Positions 31,060 to 34,574 of a stretch of 34,574 bases of DNA are shown piece after piece (the first letter of the stretch is position 1; every line of letters begins with the position of its first letter). The notes under the pieces are model-generated. The model was not told the origin of the DNA. It ran no database searches and was given only the letters and a program-made list of their open reading frames with translations. A program made the position numbers and the translations under genes. This stretch comes from JBEKDJ01 sp050014415 (lineage in GTDB: Bacteria; Desulfobacterota; BSN033; UBA1163), in the NCBI GenBank assembly GCA_050014415.1, contig JBEKDJ010000006.1, positions 1 through 34,574 on the forward strand, in the 5' to 3' direction.

Positions 31060-33015
31060 ATGGATAACGTCGTGCGCATCCTCATCGTTGAAGATCTTCC
31101 CTCGGATGCCGATCTGGCTAAGCGAGAGATCACCTCAACACTTTCTTTGTGTGTTTTTGAGGTAGTTGAAAAACAAGAAGACTACCTTGCAGCCCTCGAG
31201 AGGTTCCAGCCCGATCTTATCATATCGGATTACAAAATGCCGCATTTCGACGGGTTGACGGCACTGAAGCTGGCGCAGCAAAAGGTGCCGATGGTACCTT
31301 TCATTATCCTCACCGGATCGATGAACGAGGCAATAGCGGTAGAATGCATGAAGGCGGGTGCGACGGACTACGTCATCAAGGAGCATATCAAGCGGCTGGG
31401 ACTTGCTGTCGTAAGTGCACTTGAACAGAAGCGCCTACGCATTGAAAAAGAGCGGGTCGAAACAGAGGAGCGTGCGGCACAGAACGCACTACGGGAGAGC
31501 GAGGAACGGTATCGCTCCTTCTTTGACAACAGTATCGATGCTGTCCTTTTGACTTCTCCTGATGGGAATATCCTGAAAGCCAATGCTGAAGCCTGCCATA
31601 TTTTTGGCTACACAGAGGAAGAACTTCGTCAAGTCGGGAGGATTGGTGTTATTGATACCTCGGATCCACGATTGTCTAGTGCACTAGAAGAAAGAAACCG
31701 GACAGGCAAATTTAAGGGTGAACTCACTATGATACGTAAGGATGGGACAAAATTCCCAGGAGAAATATCGAGCGCCGTATTTAGAGACAAGGATGGTGTT
31801 GTTAGAACAAGCATGATCATTAGGGACATCACGGAGCGCAAGTGGGCGGAGAAAGAGATGACCGCCCTTCAAGAACAATTCCGTCAATCCCAGAAAATGG
31901 AGGCTATTGGTCGTCTCGCCGGCGGTATTGCCCATGATTTCAACAATCTCCTCACCATCATTAAGGGTTATAGTCAACTCTTTCAGATCGACCTTAAAGA
32001 AAGTGACCCGCGGAGGGGAAACATCGAACAGATCACAAAGGCTACAGACCGGGCGTCGGGTTTTATTCGGCAGCTTCTTGCTTTCAGCCGCCGCCAGATC
32101 TTGGAGATGAAGATTCTCGATCTCAATCTTATCCTGAGAGATCTGGAAAGGATGCTGCGCCGTGTCATCGGTGAAGACATTGAGCTGATCATTCTTTTGG
32201 CAGATGGTTTGGGAAGAGTGAAGACAGACCAAGGACAGTTCGAACAAGTCGTCATGAACCTTGCGGTTAACGCAAAAGATGCAATGCCTAATGGAGGGAA
32301 GCTCACCGTTGAGACAGCCAATGTCGATTTGGATGAGGCGTATGCTTGTAGCCACATTGATGTTATCCCGGGCCATTATGTGATGTTGTCCGTTAGCGAT
32401 ACAGGAATAGGAATGACTTCTGAGGTGAGGGAACAAGTCTTTGAGCCTTTCTTCACCACCAAGGAGACAGGTAAAGGGACAGGATTGGGCTTATCGACTG
32501 TCTATGGGATTGTGAAGCAGAGTGAAGGCCACATCTGGGTTTATAGTGAACCAGGGAAGGGAACAACGTTTAAGGTCTATCTTCCCAAGGCAGAAGGGCC
32601 CCTTGACAGTATCGACAGGAAAGTGCTGATCGGAGAGCTTCCCCATGGAAGCGAGACGATTCTGATAGTTGAGGATGAAGAGGGTGTCCTGAAATTGACC
32701 GTTGATCTCTTAACACAGCATGGATACAAAGCTTTGGGGGCGCGCAATGCGGAGGATGCCTCGCGTTTGGGTGAGCAGCACAAGGGCCCCATTTCGCTGA
32801 TGATAGCCGATGTCGTGATGCCCGGAATAAAGGGCCCCGAATTGTATGGAAGTCTTGCCTCCGTACATCCGGAGATGAAGGTTCTCTACATGTCAGGCTA
32901 CACAGAAGATGCGATTGCTCTTCATGGGGTTCCCGAAAAAGGGATGAATTACATCCAAAAACCCTTTTCGATGGAAGGGCTGACACAAAAAGTGAGGGAA
33001 GTGCTGGACAAATGA
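31060..33015 (+). CDS. REC-PAS-histidine kinase-REC hybrid
   Basis: The 651-aa soluble protein begins with a receiver (ILIVEDLPSDADLAKREI; acceptor Asp57 in LIISDYKMPHFDG; KEHI near 109). Then come a coiled coil, a PAS domain (about 148-262, ESEERYRSFFDNSIDAVLLT to MIIRDITERK), HisKA of the NtrB-like type with GRLAGGIAHDFNNLLTIIKG (His292), HATPase_c (VVMNLAVNAKDAMPNGGKL, DTGIGMTSEVREQVFEPFF, KGTGLGLSTVYGIVKQ) and a C-terminal receiver (TILIVEDEEGVLKLTVDLL, acceptor Asp584 in IADVVMPGIKG, YIQKPFS). It starts 28 nt after the Rcp1-like gene, with AAAGGAGAAG before ATG 31060. With two receivers around one kinase core it is a phosphorelay hub; no Hpt domain is seen nearby. Confidence 0.94.
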   Translation: MDNVVRILIVEDLPSDADLAKREITSTLSLCVFEVVEKQEDYLAALERFQPDLIISDYKMPHFDGLTALKLAQQKVPMVPFIILTGSMNEAIAVECMKAGATDYVIKEHIKRLGLAVVSALEQKRLRIEKERVETEERAAQNALRESEERYRSFFDNSIDAVLLTSPDGNILKANAEACHIFGYTEEELRQVGRIGVIDTSDPRLSSALEERNRTGKFKGELTMIRKDGTKFPGEISSAVFRDKDGVVRTSMIIRDITERKWAEKEMTALQEQFRQSQKMEAIGRLAGGIAHDFNNLLTIIKGYSQLFQIDLKESDPRRGNIEQITKATDRASGFIRQLLAFSRRQILEMKILDLNLILRDLERMLRRVIGEDIELIILLADGLGRVKTDQGQFEQVVMNLAVNAKDAMPNGGKLTVETANVDLDEAYACSHIDVIPGHYVMLSVSDTGIGMTSEVREQVFEPFFTTKETGKGTGLGLSTVYGIVKQSEGHIWVYSEPGKGTTFKVYLPKAEGPLDSIDRKVLIGELPHGSETILIVEDEEGVLKLTVDLLTQHGYKALGARNAEDASRLGEQHKGPISLMIADVVMPGIKGPELYGSLASVHPEMKVLYMSGYTEDAIALHGVPEKGMNYIQKPFSMEGLTQKVREVLDK

Positions 33016-33344
33016 GTTTGGAGAAGATCACCTGTCGCCTGATAAAAACTTACAAACCCTTTATAAACGGCACCTTAAAATCCCCCCCTACGACAGGGTT
33101 AGCATTAAGATCTCACCCTTTCAGGGCTGCCCAGATGCCTGTCCTGCCATTACTTGACATATCCATCTCTGCTTTTTGGGGCCGCAGTCTCTGTTGCAAT
33201 GGGTGCCTCGCCATGCTACACTAGGCAATGGGGTAAGGGGGAAATCCCCCCCGCTCCAACCACTTATCATTCAGCAGTAGGCTTAAGGGTTAAGGCAGAA
33301 GATCTTGCCTCCCTCCTTTGATCTTAAACTTTCGTCACTAAACT
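33016..33344. other. 329-bp gap before surE
   Basis: GGGGG-AAAT-CCCCC (33237-33250) is a hairpin without a T-run. AAGATC/GATCTT (about 33299 and 33324) form a second small stem just before surE. No gene or convincing promoter was found. Confidence 0.4.
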
Positions 33345-34100
33345 ATGGCCCAGCGACTGAGAATTCTGGTCACAAATGATGATGGAGTCCATTCGGAAGG
33401 CCTCATCGTCCTGGCAAAGGCACTCTATGAGATTGGGGAAGTTTTCGTCGTCGCCCCTCAAACAGAGAAGAGTGCCATCGCTCACTCTCTCACCCTTCAT
33501 CGACCCCTTAGAGTGGAGAGGATGAAGAAAAATGTCTATGCGGTTGATGGAACCCCTGCTGATTGCGTCCACCTAGGAGTGAATGCCATCCTCCCCGAAC
33601 GACCGCGATTGATCGTCTCGGGTATCAACAAGGGAGGGAATCTGGGGGATGACATCACCTATTCTGGGACTGTTTCTGCTGCTTTTGAAGGGACGTTGTT
33701 GGGAATCCCTTCTTTCGCCATCTCCTTGGTTTCAAGAAGTCATTTCAAATTCCATACGGCTGCCCGTTTTGCTGTGAGGGTAGCACAGCATATTCTCAAG
33801 AAGGGTCTTCGCAAAGACACCCTTCTCAATATCAATGTCCCCAATCTGAAGGAAGAAGAGATCAGATCCTATAAGATTACCCAACAGGGGAGATGGGTCC
33901 ATAATGGGAGTGCAGTCATTGAAAAGTTGGATCCAAGAGGTAAGAAGTACTATTGGATCGGGGGTGGACAGTTGATCTTTGATAAGAGAAAAGGCACCGA
34001 TTTCGAGGCGGTGTCCAATTCCTATATCTCCATTACCCCACTCCACCTCGATTTGACGCACTATCCATCCATTCAGCCACTCAAAAAGTGGAGACTTTAG
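33345..34100 (+). CDS. surE: 5'/3'-nucleotidase SurE
   Basis: The 251-aa protein is SurE throughout: RILVTNDDGVHSEGLIVLAK with the metal-binding Asp pair, VVAPQTEKSAIAHSLTLHRPL, VDGTPADCVHLGVNAI, VSGINKGGNLGDDITYSGTVSAAFEGTLLGIPSFAIS (metal-binding Asn and the SGTVSAA signature), then LNINVPN and TDFEAVSNSYISITPL. It removes phosphate from nucleoside monophosphates in the cytoplasm and is linked to stationary-phase survival. ATG 33345 gives the standard N-terminus but no Shine-Dalgarno is visible. miaB follows after about 105 nt. Confidence 0.96.
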   Translation: MAQRLRILVTNDDGVHSEGLIVLAKALYEIGEVFVVAPQTEKSAIAHSLTLHRPLRVERMKKNVYAVDGTPADCVHLGVNAILPERPRLIVSGINKGGNLGDDITYSGTVSAAFEGTLLGIPSFAISLVSRSHFKFHTAARFAVRVAQHILKKGLRKDTLLNINVPNLKEEEIRSYKITQQGRWVHNGSAVIEKLDPRGKKYYWIGGGQLIFDKRKGTDFEAVSNSYISITPLHLDLTHYPSIQPLKKWRL

Positions 34101-34103
34101 ACT

Positions 34104-34131
34104 GGGCTTCCATCCCACCTTGGTGGGGCCC
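34104..34131 (+). other. hairpin between surE and miaB
   Basis: CCCACC-TT-GGTGGG (34114-34127) is perfect and is extended by GGGC/GCCC (34104 and 34128) across a one-sided bulge. No T-run follows, so it may be an RNA-stability or processing hairpin rather than a terminator. Confidence 0.45.
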
Positions 34132-34205
34132 AATAGATGACAATTCCCCAATGATCGAAGAATGAGATAGTCAGTAAATGGTTGATACGAGTAGAGGTGA
34201 ATAAA

Positions 34206-34574
34206 GTGAGGCCGGTGGAGAAACGGGTTTATATCGAGACCTATGGTTGTCAGATGAATGAACATGATTCGGAGCGGATACTTCGGATCTTGGAAGGATG
34301 TGATTACTCAGAGACGAAAGAGGCCGAAGAGGCCGATCTCATCCTCATCAACACTTGTTGCGTCCGGGAAAAACCCGAGCACAAAGTCTACAGTGCTCTG
34401 GGAAGATTCAAGAAATTGAAGGACGAGAAGGGCACGATCATCGGAGTGGCTGGGTGCGTTGCCCAGCAAGAAGGCGACCGACTCTTGGATAGGATTCCTT
34501 ATTTGGACATCGTCATTGGAACCCATGCGATTCCAATACTTCCGCAACTGTTACGAAAAATAGAAGTTCCCGGG
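34206..34574 (+). CDS. miaB: tRNA-2-methylthio-N6-dimethylallyladenosine synthase, N-terminal part (runs off the window)
   Basis: From GTG 34206 the frame is open for 123 codons to the window end. It reads RVYIETYGCQMNEHDSERIL, ADLILINTCCVREKPEHKVY and IGVAGCVAQQEGDRLL: the UPF0004 domain of MiaB with the three cysteines (ETYGC, NTC, AGC) that bind the auxiliary iron-sulfur cluster. The radical-SAM and TRAM domains would follow outside the window. The enzyme adds the methylthio group to i6A37 of tRNAs. The ribosome site AGAGGTGA lies 5 nt upstream of the GTG, which fixes the start. The EKRVYIETYGCQMNEHDSE form fits MiaB better than RimO or MtaB. Confidence 0.9.
   Translation, partial: MRPVEKRVYIETYGCQMNEHDSERILRILEGCDYSETKEAEEADLILINTCCVREKPEHKVYSALGRFKKLKDEKGTIIGVAGCVAQQEGDRLLDRIPYLDIVIGTHAIPILPQLLRKIEVPG

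Noticed and set aside
33012..33224. 70-codon frame after the last hybrid kinase
   Set aside because: It begins in the stop region of the kinase gene, has no family features, and is rich in cysteine and proline as expected from noncoding DNA.

Overview
The window reads as chromosomal DNA of a Gram-negative bacterium, most likely a deltaproteobacterial (Desulfobacterota-type) lineage. The main evidence is the unbroken order thrS-infC-rpmI-rplT-pheS-pheT-ihfA-MerR regulator, plus an IHF alpha subunit, a DUF374 acyltransferase, and dense PAS/histidine-kinase signalling genes with intergenic fold-back repeats. The lineage is an inference from gene order and protein style; no rRNA is present.

Region 1 (1-9.9 kb) is accessory and patchy in composition. 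It holds a partial HTH gene, a ParB-fold-like hypothetical, a lysophospholipid acyltransferase-like gene (all on the minus strand), a secreted 5'-nucleotidase of higher GC, a SAM methyltransferase, a D-Ala-D-Ala ligase, an adenylosuccinate synthetase of the type I associate with Clostridia, a GNAT acetyltransferase broken by a one-base frameshift, and a minus-strand HD-GYP protein. Long gaps and gene remnants suggest repeated acquisition and decay.

Region 2 (10.2-23.9 kb) is the conserved housekeeping block: tsaD, rsmA/ksgA, clpB, tRNA-Val(GAC), the thrS-to-ihfA translation operon with a MerR-type regulator, and tRNA-Pro(GGG). Two regulatory points stand out: a 17-of-18-bp hairpin ending 8 nt before the thrS start codon, and an infC gene whose Shine-Dalgarno points to an AUC start. 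Almost every gap inside this operon holds short hairpin-forming word repeats.

Region 3 (23.9-25.3 kb) follows tRNA-Pro. It contains an excisionase-like HTH gene behind a good sigma-54 promoter match, then C-terminal fragments of an HD-GYP protein and of a glutamate dehydrogenase.

Region 4 (25.3-33.0 kb) is a signalling cluster: a strong promoter, a structured leader with a textbook terminator, a truncated PAS protein, a Cache-HAMP histidine kinase, a lone receiver, a REC-PAS-kinase, an Rcp1-like receiver, and a REC-PAS-kinase-REC hybrid. No DNA-binding output domain is visible. Two unrelated fold-back (MITE-like) elements sit here; one has a 9-bp target duplication and has changed the end of the receiver gene. 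Region 5 (33.3 kb to the end) returns to core genes, surE and the start of miaB.
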